Assembly: GCA_030144725.1 (NCBI GenBank) | Contig: JASKMD010000016.1 | Span: 1,367,349 to 1,431,348, forward strand | DNA from: Haematococcus lacustris | Lineage: Eukaryota; Chlorophyta; Chlorophyceae; Chlamydomonadales; Haematococcaceae | DNA: 64,000 nt | Direction of reading: 5' to 3' | In this document: one piece after another, positions 50,220 to 62,100 of the stretch | How positions within the stretch are numbered: position 1 is the stretch's first letter | How the letters are laid out: each line of letters begins with the position of its first letter | Position numbers and translations under genes: made by a program | Notes under the pieces: generated by a model | The model's database searches: none | Told to the model about the DNA's origin: nothing | What the model saw: only the letters and a program-made list of their open reading frames with translations

Positions 50220-53200
50220 ATCCTGGTTAGTGTTGTAGGTAGCTGCCTGCTGTTCCATGGCTAGCTGGTACTGTGAAACGCTGCCAGGCAGCGAGGGACT
50301 GGGCAGTGATCCCTGGTGCTGTGCCGCAGCATACACTGGCTGTCTTGGGCTGAGCTGGGGATGCAGGTGACCTTCCCCCTGCCACTGCCGCTGTCCCAGC
50401 TGCTGTTGCTGCTGTTGCAGCTGTCGTTGTTGCTGTTGTTGCTGTTGTTGCTGTAGAAGCTGCTCTTGGTGTAGCAGCTGTTGTTGCTGCTGTTGCTGCC
50501 AGAGCATGTGGTGTTGCTGTTGCGCCACTGACTCACTCAGCTCTTGTTCTGCCATCACCCGCTCCAGCTGCCCCTGCGCCCGCGACTGCCCCGCCTCAGC
50601 TCGCACCGCGTTTGCCTCCGCCCTAGCTGCCACAGCCTCTGCTCTGGCCACCCGGGCGTCCTGCTGCTGCAAGACGAACTGAGACCAGGCAGAGCGGGTC
50701 GCCAGGCCAGCCAGCGTGGCGGCTGAGGCAGCTGCCATGGCAGACGCAGCTGACACAGCTGGGCTATCAGTGCTGCCCGGTGGTGCTGGCAAGGAGGCCG
50801 CAGCACCCAAAGGTGTCCAGCTCAACAGTGGGGAGGACTGCTGTGAGTATGTGTGTGGAACAGAGGATCCCCGAAGGTGGCTGCTAAGCAGGCTGTGCGG
50901 CCAGGCAGCAGGAGCTTGTGGAGGCAGGGTGTTGGCAGCGCCTTGCATGCCATGGCTGCGGCTGCTATCAGCTGAAACTCTGTGAAAGTGCTGCAACAGA
51001 GAGGTCGGCTGCAGTGTGTGCGCTGCTGCCGTGTTGCTGCTGGACCTGACATGGCAGGCGGGCAGCAGGGTGGAGTGGGGGCCAGAGCTCAGAGGTGCCT
51101 GACCACCGGACGTGTGCAATGAGAGGAAGGTGGCTAGCTGCTCAGCAGCCACCCCTGCGGCTTGCAGAGCGGATGAGCTGGGGCCAGGGGTCTGTGAGGG
51201 GCCAGCGCCACCAGCAGTACAGCTAGCCCGCAGCATGGAGGGTACTGAGGGCGGGTGCGGGTCGCAGGAGTGAGGGTGAGGGGCACCGCTGCGGCAGGCT
51301 GGGGTCGATGCAAGCCCTGGCGAGTGGGCAGCGGAGGGAGCAGTGGGGTGACACCAGGCCGCCTGGTGGTGTGAGATTTGATGTGGTGAGGTGTGAGGTG
51401 TGAGCCCAGCTGCAGCATGTGGTGGTGGGGTGGCAAAGGGACTGCAGAACCCCGGGGACCCTGGGGGCCCAAGGCATGCAGGAGATGGGAGGGTTGGGTG
51501 AGGCAAAGGGGAAGCGGTGGCTTCTGACCTGCAAGGCCCTGTGGCAGCCCAGCCTTGCGGCAGAGCTGCTGCAGGCTGGCTGCTGCTAGGCTCAGCTGGG
51601 CCGGGTGAGGCAGTTGGGCCAGGGAGCTGGGAAAAACTGTAAAGCGCAGACCTTGCGCGTACCAAGTCCAGGACCTCATTGTAGCACGACATGGGACTGC
51701 GCCAGGGCGAGGACTGGCACTGTGGCTGGCACAGGCCAGCAGCCAGCCTTAGGATTCCTGGGACTGGGGTGAGTGAGCTCTGCACCTGAGCCACACCACT
51801 GGCGGCTGATGCAGGGAGAGCAGCTGGTGGCTGCGTCAGCAACCCCTGGTGCTGGCACGGCACGGTGGGACAGGCCGGGGGTGCCTGGTCTGATGGCAGC
51901 ATGTGATCAGGTAAGGATGTGCGCAGCAGGTTCACGGAGCTGGCTGAGAGTTCCACAGCCAAGGCTGGCAGAGGGGTTGGGACGATGAGGCTGGTAGGGA
52001 GTTGCGGGGCAGAGTGTGCAGAGCTGAGAGGGGTGAGTGGGGGGTGCTCAGTTGTGGCGCCAGAGCTGTACTTGCGGCTGTGCAGCTGGTGAGGGGAGGG
52101 AGGAGGGGCGCAGACTGGTGGCAAGGCATGCGCCCCCTGGCCAAGCAGCAGCACATCTGCCAGCAGGGGCGCACCAACACTGCACTGAGTGCTGACTGCT
52201 GGACCACGAGGGTGTGGTGGACCACCCTGGTCACCGGTAGCTGAGCTGTGGGCAACAGGGCAGGGGCCAGGCACAGACAGGCACACAGATGGCTCTGAGG
52301 GGTTGTCTTGCCTGCTGGACACCATGTCAGCACTCCTGTGGAGCTGCAGCTCGCTGCCATCCAGGATTGGCTGTGCCTCTGCCAGCTGGTTGGGGTGGGA
52401 GGTGCTGGCAGCCAGCTGACCAGTCAGAGGAAACAAGCAGCGAGAGATGGGGCGGCGCTCAGCCTGACACCACCTGGGCAGTACCCCTAACGCAGCACCC
52501 TCCCTCCTTCCAAACGAGCCAGGTGGTGCGAGAGGGTGGGCATGGTGGGGTGCATGCAACACCGTGGACGCTGCCCCAGCAGTACAGCTTTGACAGCTGC
52601 TGTTGACGTGGGACTGCCCTGCCGCGCTTGACTGCTGGTAGGGTGTAGGGCTCTCTGCTGCGCTTCCCTGAGCAGCTGACAGGGCCAGGACAGGGGCACT
52701 GGAGGCCCGAAGCAAAAGCACAGGGAGCTCTCTGTCCCCAGCAGCTGAGACAGGCTGTGCCTGTGTCGCAGTCGTGGCAAACGTGGGGTTGGCCAAATTG
52801 TAGTCAGAAGCAGGGCTGCCACCACCCCCATCTGCAGCCTGCAGCGTGGTGAGAGGCCTGGGGACAGAGAGGATGGAAGCAGGTGGTTGCGCTGGCTGCA
52901 AGGCTGCTGCTGCAGCCTCAGGGGCACCTTGCTGACGACTCAGCAGCTTGGACACTGACAACACCGCCTGCGCCGTGCTGGCGGCAGTGCTGGTAGCAGC
53001 AGGCGACATGACTGGGAGGGTGCTGCTACTCGCATGAGCAGGCTGTGTTTGCTGTAATTCCTGACCATGCAGCACACTGCTGCTGCTCATGCCTGCCTGC
53101 GTGGGATGAGTGTGTGGGGAAGCTTGCAGGAGTATGACCCCACTCAGTGCTGTCGCGGGCCCCTCACAGCCCTGTGGCATGGGTGAAGCGGTGGGAGTGA

Positions 53201-55094
53201 AAGCACCAAAGAACCGCTCTGCTGCCTCAACGGCAATGGGGCCTCCCGCCCTGGGGGTCAGAGGCTCCACCTCCACACCTTGCTCGCTTGCCTGTGGCTG
53301 CATGGAGGGCTGCATGGAGCCTGGCAGGTGCAGCAGAGAGGAGGGTACTGCTGCTGCAGCAGGGGTGGCAGAGCTTGCTTGCACAGCTCCATGCTCACTG
53401 CTGCCATGCTGCTGCCTAGAGTAGGGGGCTGGGCCGCTGCCTGCATGAGAGGCATGAGCTTGCATAGAGCTGGGCTGCCACTCATTGCTTTGTGGGCGTT
53501 GGTTGAGCAGGCAAGGTGGCTCGCTGGCAACTGTGCTGGTGCTGGGTTGCATGGGCAGGGCCATCCTGTGGTCATTCGTCCCCACATCCAGTCGCCTAGC
53601 GCAGCTGTATTGCTGCCGAGTCGCTGAGACACCCAAACCTAGCGATCCTAGGCGTATTGGTCCAGACAGGCTGTTCAGGGATATCACAGCTGAGGCAGCT
53701 GCAGCTGTTGTGGGGTTGGGGGGGGACATAGGCCACAGCCGCTCTCTTGCTGCTGGGGGTAGTTGCTGCGCTTCACCACCCAAGGCCAATACTTCCTCAT
53801 GCCCACTTGACACAGCATCAGTTAGAGCGGCACTGCCCAGAACTGCTGACGGCAGGGTAGCGGAGTGCGTTTGCAACGCTACCATGCTGGGACCCAAAGC
53901 GGGTGCGGGTAGTGGGAGGCTCAGGTGTTGACGCCCAAACTGCTGCACATGCTGTGGTTCATCTGACCTTGCACTGCCCAGCCATTGAGGGGGGGGCACT
54001 AGCGTAGCCATACTGAGCAGAGGTGCCTGGTGACCATGCAATTGATCATCTCTGGAGGCAGGCTGCAACTGGCTGGTGGAAGGCAGCACAGAGCGCAGAC
54101 CAGCCGGCAGGCTAGGAGGCAGATCAACGGGTAGAGCTGCACAGCAGTGATGAGTGCAGCAAGAAAGCATGTTTTTGTTGCTTTAGACACAATAAGATGA
54201 ATGACATCACTGTAGTTAGCACAAACTGACGACCAAAAGAAACATAGGTGTTCTGAAACATGGCTGTCTCACCTGCTGTTGCGTGAGAGTGTGCAAGGGC
54301 AGTGCCTTGCAGGATGGGCCTCGAGGTTGATTGAAGGGCCTGGATATCTGGGATAAGACGGGCTTGCAATGCTAAAAGCTGTTTGCTCCGATACAAGGCC
54401 TCTGCGTCAACGTCAAGCACATGCGCATTGAAACCCAGACCAAAAAGCGGCGAAACAGATAGCCAGTTGAGAATGCTGACCTGTCGCGATAGCCTCTGCT
54501 TCTGCCCGTCGCTTAGCAATTTGAGCTGGAAAGCAGCTTTCCACGACCGCTTTGAGTCGCTGGCACACACCTGCGCCACATGACAGTGTTCACCCACGTC
54601 CACGTCAATTGCACACCCGCATCGCTCAAGTCGGCGACACATTTCCCAGGCTTACCCAGAGTGGATGACAGCTTGGTGCGGCAGATAGGGCAGCATATGG
54701 GCCTGACACCGGCACTGCTCGAAACTTGGCGCCACTGCTCGAGGCAGGTGCGACAGAAGTCGTGCCCGCAAGCCCCTGCCATGGAGCACAATCAATGAAG
54801 TCGCATCACTTGATGAGAACCCACAAACGCGGCTGTGCCCGTGGCTTCCGCCTCACCAACAACGGGGTCCAGCAGAACCTCAGTGCAAATGGCACACTCA
54901 TAGTCGTCTGGGGAGAGATGCGTCTCCTGCTGCTGTTGCACTCGCTTGCGGGGGTGCTGCTCGTCGCCGTCAGAAAGAAGCACTGTTTTGCAACCTTGCG
55001 CTGGCGCCAATGCGTCTGGCAGGTGTTGATGACTGGAATTGGCAGCAGCTACGTCGTGACTTGTCCCCACCAGCGACGGCAGCCCGTTCTTCAT
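49737..55094 (-). CDS. RING-finger protein (putative E3 ubiquitin ligase) with a giant Q/S/P-rich exon
   Basis: Exons: 55094-54857 (ATG), 54775-54656, 54481-54570, 54273-54401 and 54136-49932, in phase throughout. The RING (C3HC4) is assembled over exons 1-2: YECAICTEVLLDPVV, then GACGHDFCRTCLEQW, then CCPICRTKL. A helical block follows (VCQRLKAVVESCFPAQIAKR). Exon 5 is 4.2 kb without interruption and mostly Ser, Pro, Ala, Gln and His. Toward its end lie an Ala/Glu/Arg helix (RAEAVAARAEANAVRAEAGQ) and several poly-Gln runs. A strong donor (AAG|GTGAGT) lies at 49932; without it the frame stops at 49737. That gives about 1,594-1,658 residues. Function beyond RING-type E2 binding is unknown. The 3' end is uncertain. 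Confidence 0.8.
50185..50540 (-). repeat. CTG/TTG triplet tracts encoding poly-Gln
   Basis: Two CAG/CAA-rich blocks on the sense strand (around 50190-50220 and 50400-50520) lie inside the giant RING-gene exon and are translated as Gln runs. CAA interruptions are frequent in the second block and absent from the first. Confidence 0.85.
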
Positions 55095-55849
55095 TGGCTA
55101 CAATAGGCGCATTTGGATAAGATAGGACAAGCTGGCAGTGGTCGCGACAACAATTGGCGACAGCTGATGCAAATTTCTGACGTTCACTCAAAACGTTTTC
55201 AAAGCGCGCCTCTGTCCACGCGGCGCTGACTGGCAGCGTGCTGATCAGTAACGCGGCGTGGCATGTTCTAGGACATAAATGCATATCATAACTCGCGTTA
55301 CTTACTATGTATATGTACCATGTCTTTACACAGCCTTCCTCAGTACAACGATATTTAAACATACTGCTGTGTAATGTCGTAATTACAGACAAATACAGCA
55401 TGTCGTCGGCCTGAGATAGCTGACTCGAACTGTCACCTTTAGGACAGGTGGATGTAGCCTTGATGTACTTGGTGCGGAGCTGGGAATCGGTGCCAGGCGG
55501 AGCCCGGGACCATGCTGCGACGCCATGCAGCGACGCCATGCAGCGACGCCATGCAGCTGCCGCAGCCCGCGATCACAGCGGCTGCATGTTGCCTTATACT
55601 AACACTGGCCACGTGATGCTACCGACCTCGATGGGTGTTGTAACCTTGTTGATCCTGACGCATAGCTGGGTGGACGGTGTAGCATGACCATGCAGTAATG
55701 CCGGTCGCTAGTGCACGGTGGGCACTCATGCTAGTACTGAGCTCTAGTGTCATTCACTCATGCTGGTCATGCAAGTGATGATGCTGGTCTGATCATGATC
55801 TGGGTCACCCCCACCATTGGCCCCGCAATGCTGGGTACGATTGAACTGT
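55095..55849. other. Region upstream of the RING gene
   Basis: It should contain the RING-gene promoter (minus strand). A short CAGCGACGCCATG triplication lies at 55510-55555. Plus-strand frames here have no family support. Confidence 0.4.
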
Positions 55850-56345
55850 GCACCGCAAGAGATGCGCATATCGTTGTTATCAGGGCAGCAAGGCGGTTGC
55901 AGCCGGCCCTCAAGCCTCTCCTGCCTGCCTCGTTCCTGGCCTATGGGTCAACTAGCTTCAAAGGCAGCGCCACCATTGGCTACCGGGATGTCCCTGTCAA
56001 GCAGGTGTTGTAGGAGGCAGTGAGGCAGTTATCAGCAGGGCGAACATTGATGGTTAATGACTTTCGCACCAACCGAGTCAGCTTGGCCTTTTGAAAAGCC
56101 GGAGAGGCTCTCACCAAAGAGCCGCCTGTGCCCTTCATGTGAGAGGGTGGAGGATTTAATGAGTGGTTACTAGTGGTTCCGTAGTGCTGAGTGGTGGTGT
56201 GGAGTCGATTAGCTGGGTATAATTACTTCACTGAACTAAACTGTGCAGATGGCGAGGCCGCCCAGCCGAGCCAAAGCCAGGCGGGCTTGGCCAGGAGTGG
56301 GTGTATGTGCCCAACAAATCCCTGCTGGGCAAGTGGCGGCGATGA
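55850..56345 (+). pseudogene. Fanzor/TnpB-like remnant, copy 3 (different subfamily)
   Basis: The frame ending at TAG 56011-56013 reads GYRDVPVKQVL. The same frame continues past the stop as EAVRQLSAGR and NDFRTNRVS, parallel to VDEHRTTRVS in copies 1 and 2, and then meets TGA at 56092-56094. Further on, in a shifted frame, GQEWVYVPNKSLLGKWRR runs to a TGA at 56343-56345. I recall this C-terminus from a repeated Haematococcus protein family. The VDE acidic residue is changed (VND) and the DRD-x-NAA motif was not found, so this copy is dead and internally deleted. Confidence 0.5.
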
Positions 56346-57129
56346 GGCAAGTCAGATAAACCTCTCACAAAGGGGATGTGTGTTAGTGAAAGCTGTAGTA
56401 GCAGCCCTGTAATGCTACATGTATATGTTATGTACTTGTAGCAAGACTGCACCTGCAGAAGTGCTGTCAGCAGCAGCGGCAGCAGCGGTAGCAGCAACAA
56501 TAGCAGCAGCGGCTGCGGCATCAACGTGATTGTGCAGCGCAGCGGCAGCAGCTGTGGTAGGAGCAGCAGTGGCGGTGACCAGTGCTTAGGGGCGCAGAAT
56601 GTATGTATCCCTGACGAAGAAGGAAGATGTCCCTCCCACCTTCCTTTACCCCTCACCCCCTGACCACCACCACCCTCCATAACCCCCATCTACGGCCTTG
56701 GCTGCTGGCCACCCGTCTGGCCCTCCCCTGCCCCTCACCCTTCTCGCCCTCCTTTGATTCCCTCTGACCCTCCCCACATGTACTCACGGCACACCCTTCT
56801 CCCTGTGCCTGCCCCGACCACCCTCTCGCTGTCACCAACCCTGTCCCTGCTGTTGCCCTCTGCTTCGTGTCTCTGCCCTTCACCCAACACCCACCCCCCA
56901 CCCAATCCTAACCCCTGCAGCACTCCCTCTCCACCAACAATAGTACTTCCACCATTAGGAAATTCTAAGCCCCTCCAACCATGTTGCTGCTGTTGCCCCT
57001 AAGCACCCCTGTTGTCCACTGCCCCTCAGCACCCCGTTCCATGACCAGCCCCCTCGTCCCTCACTAGGGCCTCCAAATGAGTCGGGCCATTAGGGACCAT
57101 TAGGGACCACTAGGGATCAATAGCGGGAC
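56346..57129. other. Low-complexity spacer, no gene
   Basis: CAG/GGC triplet-rich at 56470-56575, then pyrimidine-rich CCCTC-type sequence to 57060, then short GGGACCATTAGGGACC-type repeats at 57085-57120. No coding or RNA gene is supported. Confidence 0.5.
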
Positions 57130-57288
57130 TCAAATGGTGTCAAGGGGCTGTGTGGAGTATACCCAATGCACATGGACATGGTGCATGAGTGCCTACCTCC
57201 TACACTATTGCCTGACCCTTGAGGGCTACGGTACAGAGCTGGCATGACCTGCATGCACTAATGTGACAGCTCAAATGGGGGGCACATA
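57130..57288 (-). other. Conserved 3' non-coding end of Fanzor-like copy 2
   Basis: Starting just after the TAG stop (57289-57291, minus strand), this is colinear with 17961 onward after copy 1: a C-rich run, an ACATTAGTGCATG-type block, GTCATGCCA, GGGTCAGGCAAT and a CATGTGCAT...ACTCCACACAG block. Homology then fades. Confidence 0.6.
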
Positions 57289-58744
57289 CTACTGTGCCAC
57301 AACAGGCTGCTGCTGCTGGGCCTTAGGGTGGCTTGTCTCGCACCCGCTTGTACCCCAGGCCTGGGTACTCCTTGCCCTTGGCTGGCAGAGCTCCCTGCTC
57401 TGGCCAGTAGCACAGCTCCAGCGGGCGCCACCTATATTCGCAGTCTCGGTCCAGCCACCTGCCTGGCTGTGGTGCTGGCTTGGCTTCAGCAGCCTTGCCC
57501 TTGGTCGTGCCTTTGTCCTTGGTGGTCTGTGTGGGCTTGTTTGCCTGCTCAACCTTGGTGCGCTTGCTGCGCTTGGCTGGCGGGGGAGTGTTGGGCCCTG
57601 GCTCTGAGGCTGCTGGCTACGTGGCTGCCTGGCTGCTGTGTGGGGGCTGTGTGGGCTTGCGTGGGGCCACTACCGGGCACCACATCAGGCCCTGCACTGG
57701 CTGGTCACGCTGCTGGCTCCAGGCTGGGCGCAGCAGGCGGAGGTCCACCTGCCCTGCTGGGGGCTTCCAGCCAGCACGCCTGGTGGGCTGCTCATGATCC
57801 AGCGCCTCACAAGGCTGCTGGCCATTCACCATCTCTAGGCTGGTCTCAGGTCCAGTCTGCCACTCACCTGCAGGCCTGTGCCCCTGCCAGTGCGCTGTTC
57901 CACTTGCCCTGCTGGGGGCTTCCAGTCTGCAGGCCTGGTGGCCCTGCGTTTGCTTATCCGCCTCTCACAGGGCTGCTGGCCATTGACTGCCGAGCTAACC
58001 CGGCTGGTGCGGTGCTCATCCACCAGCACCACTCTGCCCTGCCGCTAGTCTGTGCCCCTGGGCCTGCACACCACCTTGCAGCAGGCCCGCAGCACCGCAT
58101 CAGCACCCCAGCCTCCCCTGGTGCCGATGGTAGCTGCACCAAAGAACACCACCAGCTGCTTGGCACACCCATGGCGCGGCATGACCACCTCCGCCATCTC
58201 CTCCTCCAACTGCAGTCATGCACACAAGGCACCCATGGTGGCTGACATGGTGGCACCATGGCTTCATGCACGAGGCTTCATGCACCAAGGCTTCATGCCC
58301 AACCCACCACCTTTCAGTACATAACCCTCCCACCCACCCTCACCTTCTTAAAGGACTGCTCCAGCGCACGGTCCTGGGCTCCGTACATCCGTAGCCGCTG
58401 CCGTGCCCACTTGGGGTCCAGGTACACATCCCACACCGCATCCCAGGTGGCCAGGGTGACGGTGATGTGCTTGTTCATGACCCGCCTCCCAGCCTCCCTC
58501 CCCCCTGCCCCCTGACCGCTGTCCCCCTGTTCACCTGCCAGCCCTTGAAGCCGCCCTCTATGGTGTACACCGTCAGCTTGTTGCCCAGGCGGGACACACA
58601 CTGGGCCGCTGCCAGGGAGGTGCGCCCGTCCCTGCGCAGGCAGCCAGGGGGCTGGCGGTGGGACCCAGGCATTGCCCAGGCACCCAGGGCATCCACACCC
58701 TGCTTGGTTGACTTACAGAAGGTATGTAGCATGCAGTGTGACAC
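57289..58744 (-). pseudogene. Fanzor/TnpB-like remnant, copy 2
   Basis: Related to copy 1, reading on the minus strand. Blocks: 58744-58535 (LGNKLTVYTIEGGFKGWQ, clean splice sites), about 58480-58344 (ITVTLATWDAVWDVYLDPKW), then LVVFFGAATIG and VVLVDEHRTSR. The stop TAG ending the C-terminal block is at 57289-57291. A TAG replaces the Gln just before the VDE block (copy 1 has CAG there). Around 57445 the DRD motif reads DRDCEYRWRPLELC: the codons for NAALNM and several more are lost through an in-frame replacement of 39 by 9 bases. Further frameshifts occur between. It is certainly non-functional. The first block has no counterpart near copy 1 and may be an element exon missing from copy 1 or host sequence. 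Confidence 0.65.
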
Positions 58745-58972
58745 CTGGAGGAGAAAGAAGCAGAAGAGACCCTGGCAAACCGGCGTGCACAAACGGAGGA
58801 GCTTCCGACTGGAGGGGGCGTGGCTTGCCCCTACCACCTATTATAGGAGCAATGGAACCCCCACAGCCCCCATCCCTACCCCTGCCAGGTGAGCTTGCAA
58901 AGTCACTATTGCGTTGGCGGAGTCTGTAGCTGGCGTTGGCGGTGTAACAACCGACTATGTATGGTGCACATG

Positions 58973-58980
58973 TATATAAG
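58973..58980 (+). promoter_or_regulatory. TATA-box candidate (TATATAAG)
   Basis: A good TATA match about 145 bp upstream of the ATG at 59125, in a non-repetitive stretch. It is the best promoter candidate in the window. Confidence 0.5.
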
Positions 58981-59124
58981 GGGGTGCAATATGTATTTGA
59001 TCGCAGCTTTTGCTTTATCTTCATTTAGCAAGTGGGTTGTAGGGTGCACAAACTGGACTGCAAAAAACAGTGAGATCCGTTGATCAAATCCGGTCTCGGC
59101 TGCGTTGCGCGAGTAGCGCAAGGA

Positions 59125-62100
59125 ATGGGTGAGCCCATCGTCGACAATTTCGTGGCACTAGGTGTTGCTGCGGTCGGCCTCACGCTCGCACTCTACGCCT
59201 ACACACGGATCGCAATTCTTCCCGGCCTGCGCTGCTGGGCGTGAGCGCTTGGCCAATGCATCGCACAGCATGACGAGCGCCAGCACACACCAGCTCAGCA
59301 GTAACGACCAACGCATCATTCTCGTCCAGCTGTCGTGGAAATATGAATACGTGGGCCGCACGCTCCAGCTCGTCTTCGCCAGACCCGGACTTGCACCAAC
59401 CCCAGGCCCCTCGCACCCCAGCCCCAGCAACCCCTGCCGCAGCACCTGCCGCAGCCTCTGGCCCAACCCCAGCTCCAGCTCTAGCAGCCCCTGGCCTGGC
59501 CACAGTGCAGCCGGAGACTACGGTAGCAGATCAGGCTGTGGGCAAGGTGCCAGCCCGCAGGCGCAGCCCTACCCCACCGCCCTGCCAGCCAGCCCAGCTT
59601 CCCGCTGGCCCCAGTGCCTCCGCCCTGGTGGATGCGCTGTCGTCTGAGGTGGTGCGCAAGCTGCGGCTGGCAGGGGAGGCGGACAGCAAGGAGGACCGTG
59701 AGGTGGTGTGTGAGGAGGTCTTCTGTGACGTCACTGGCCTGCTGGACGGCAGCGCGCAGGCAAGGGGAGGGGAGGGGTTGGGTGGAGGGCTGGGGCTAAG
59801 GGGGCTGAGGGGCGGGGGTGAGTGGGTGGGGGCTGTTGAGGGTACTGAGGGGAGGAGGGGAGGAGGGGTAGAAGGGAAGGGGGGGGAGAGGGGGGGGAGG
59901 GGGGGGTGGGGGGGTCCAGCTCTGCGGGGGATGGGGGAGGGTGCTGCGGGGTGGGAGAGCGGGTCAGGGCCACAGTGTCAGCGGAGTAGGGCACCCCGCC
60001 AGGGGGGTGGGGGTGGGGGTGGGGGCAGGAGGTGGACACCCCGCCCAGTGCAGGGCTGAGGGCGGGGCGGGTGCAGCTGCAGCCTTTGCAGCCATGGTGC
60101 ATGGGACAGGTTGGCCAGGTCATGGGCAGGAGGGAAGGGGGAGTGGTGTGGTGTGACGTGGGTGAAGGCAGGGGGGTGGGGGTGGGTGCAGGGGGGCTTC
60201 ATCATGCCTGACCTGGCTGCCCCCCCTGCCCCCCCCCCTGCTGCACCCAGGCCCAGTTAGGGCTGCAGGGCGCCCCCCAGCCCTTCTACCAGATCCTGGC
60301 TCGGCACTACGCCAGCGCTCGTGGGGCAGACAGCGCGGTGGTGGTCCTGTACCTCCTGCAGGTGACACCCCTCCCCCCTCCTCCCCTTACTCCCCACCAA
60401 CTGTGACTCCACCCCACCCACACACCAGGCCAGGCGGGGGGGGCTCTGCAAGACATGCAGGATCCTGCAGGTGACACCCCTCCCCTCCTCGTCCCCTTTC
60501 CTCCCACAAAGTATGACCCCACCCACCCACACACCAGGCCAGGCGGGGGGGCCATCCAACATGCGACATGCGACGTGTGTGTCTCCGCCCCAGGCCAGGC
60601 CAGGCAGGGGCGCGGAGGGTGTCTGCCTGGGCAGGCAGGGGGGCGCTCTGCAAGAGGGAGCAGCAGACGTGTAGCGGAGGGGGTCCAGCTCAACAGGGGT
60701 CTCGAACGTCTGACAGAGCGGGGGCGCTCTGCAAGCATCGCACAAGATGGCTACAGGTCTTGAACCCCCACACCTGTGCTTGATTGAGACGTGCAGCAGG
60801 GGGCACGGCGGAGGGTCCAACTCAACAGGGGTCTCGATTGTCTGACAGAGCTCAACATTGAACATCCCTCCATCAGCCTCCAACTAGCATTGAGCCACCT
60901 CTAAACTGTTACTTATGGATTGAACCTAACCCACCGCTAGGACAATTATATATATATTTTTGTAAATAGTTAACATTAACCTAACGCAAAGCCAGCTGTA
61001 ATTCTGGAAGCGTTTATACTGATCCTGGGTCAGGGAATGGGCGCATGTCCTGCACTGCCCTTGATGCTGGCCTGGGGTCTGAGGCCTCGCCGCTGGTGCA
61101 GGGCCTGGGGGTCAGTCAGCTGCCCTTGTGGCGCAAGTAGTGGTGTAAAGTAGTTAACATTATTCATTAATGTTGCTGGCCTGGGGGTACGGTGCAGGGC
61201 CTGCAGGGTCAGTCAGCTGCCCTTGTGGCGCAAAGGATGAGCACTACTGACAACTGCTGCTTCTTGACCCCCCTGTTGGCAGCGGTCCTGGGTCTGTTGG
61301 CATCCACACCTCTTGCAGCAGCAGGGGTGTCCTATCCCTGATGCTGACCTAGGGGTCTAGGGTCCAATGTCCAAGGGCTAAGGGCTAAGGGCTAAGGGCT
61401 AAGGGCTAAGCTGCAGACAGGCATCATCACGACAGGGGGCTGCTTCAGTAGGCTGGCATGTGGTGCAGTCAAGGAGGCTGCTGGTGCTGCGGGGGGCTGG
61501 CTGGCTGCAGAACCTGTACGGCCAGGGCTACGCCGCCCCCCTCATGGCCCTGCTCATGCACCGCTGGCTGCTGCTCAAGAGGTGGGGGCCGTGGGGGCAG
61601 CGGCACTCCAGGGGGCAGGGGTCAGGGGTACCCACCCCCACCGCACCCCCATTGCCCTCCACCTCCCCCACCCCCCACCACCCACCACCTTCCCCCACAA
61701 CCCACCACCACCATGATCACCACCCACCTTCATCACCAACACCACCATCGCCATCGCCACCGCCACCGCCACCATGCTCTGCGCCGCTTGATCAACAACT
61801 GCATGCGACCAGGCTTCCACAACCGCCCCTGCTTGACCCAGCGCCTGGGCCACGTCCTGACCCTGCCTGAACTGCCCCTGCTCCCTCCCATTGAGTGCAG
61901 GGCCAAGCCTGGAGGGGGCCTGCCTGAGGAGCAGCGGCTGCGCCTGGTCAACGTCACAGCGCTAGGTGGGGCAGGGGCAGGGGCAGGGGCAGGGGCAGGG
62001 GCAGGGGCAGGGGCAGGGGCAGGGGCAGGGGCAGGGGCAGGGGCAGGGGCAGGGGCAGGGGCAGGGGCAGGGGCAGGGGCAGGGGCAGGGGCAGGGGCAG

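Noticed and set aside
55747..56013. Stand-alone 88-codon gene
   Set aside because: The coding similarity continues in frame past its stop codon into the Fanzor-like remnant, so it is a fragment of that pseudogene.
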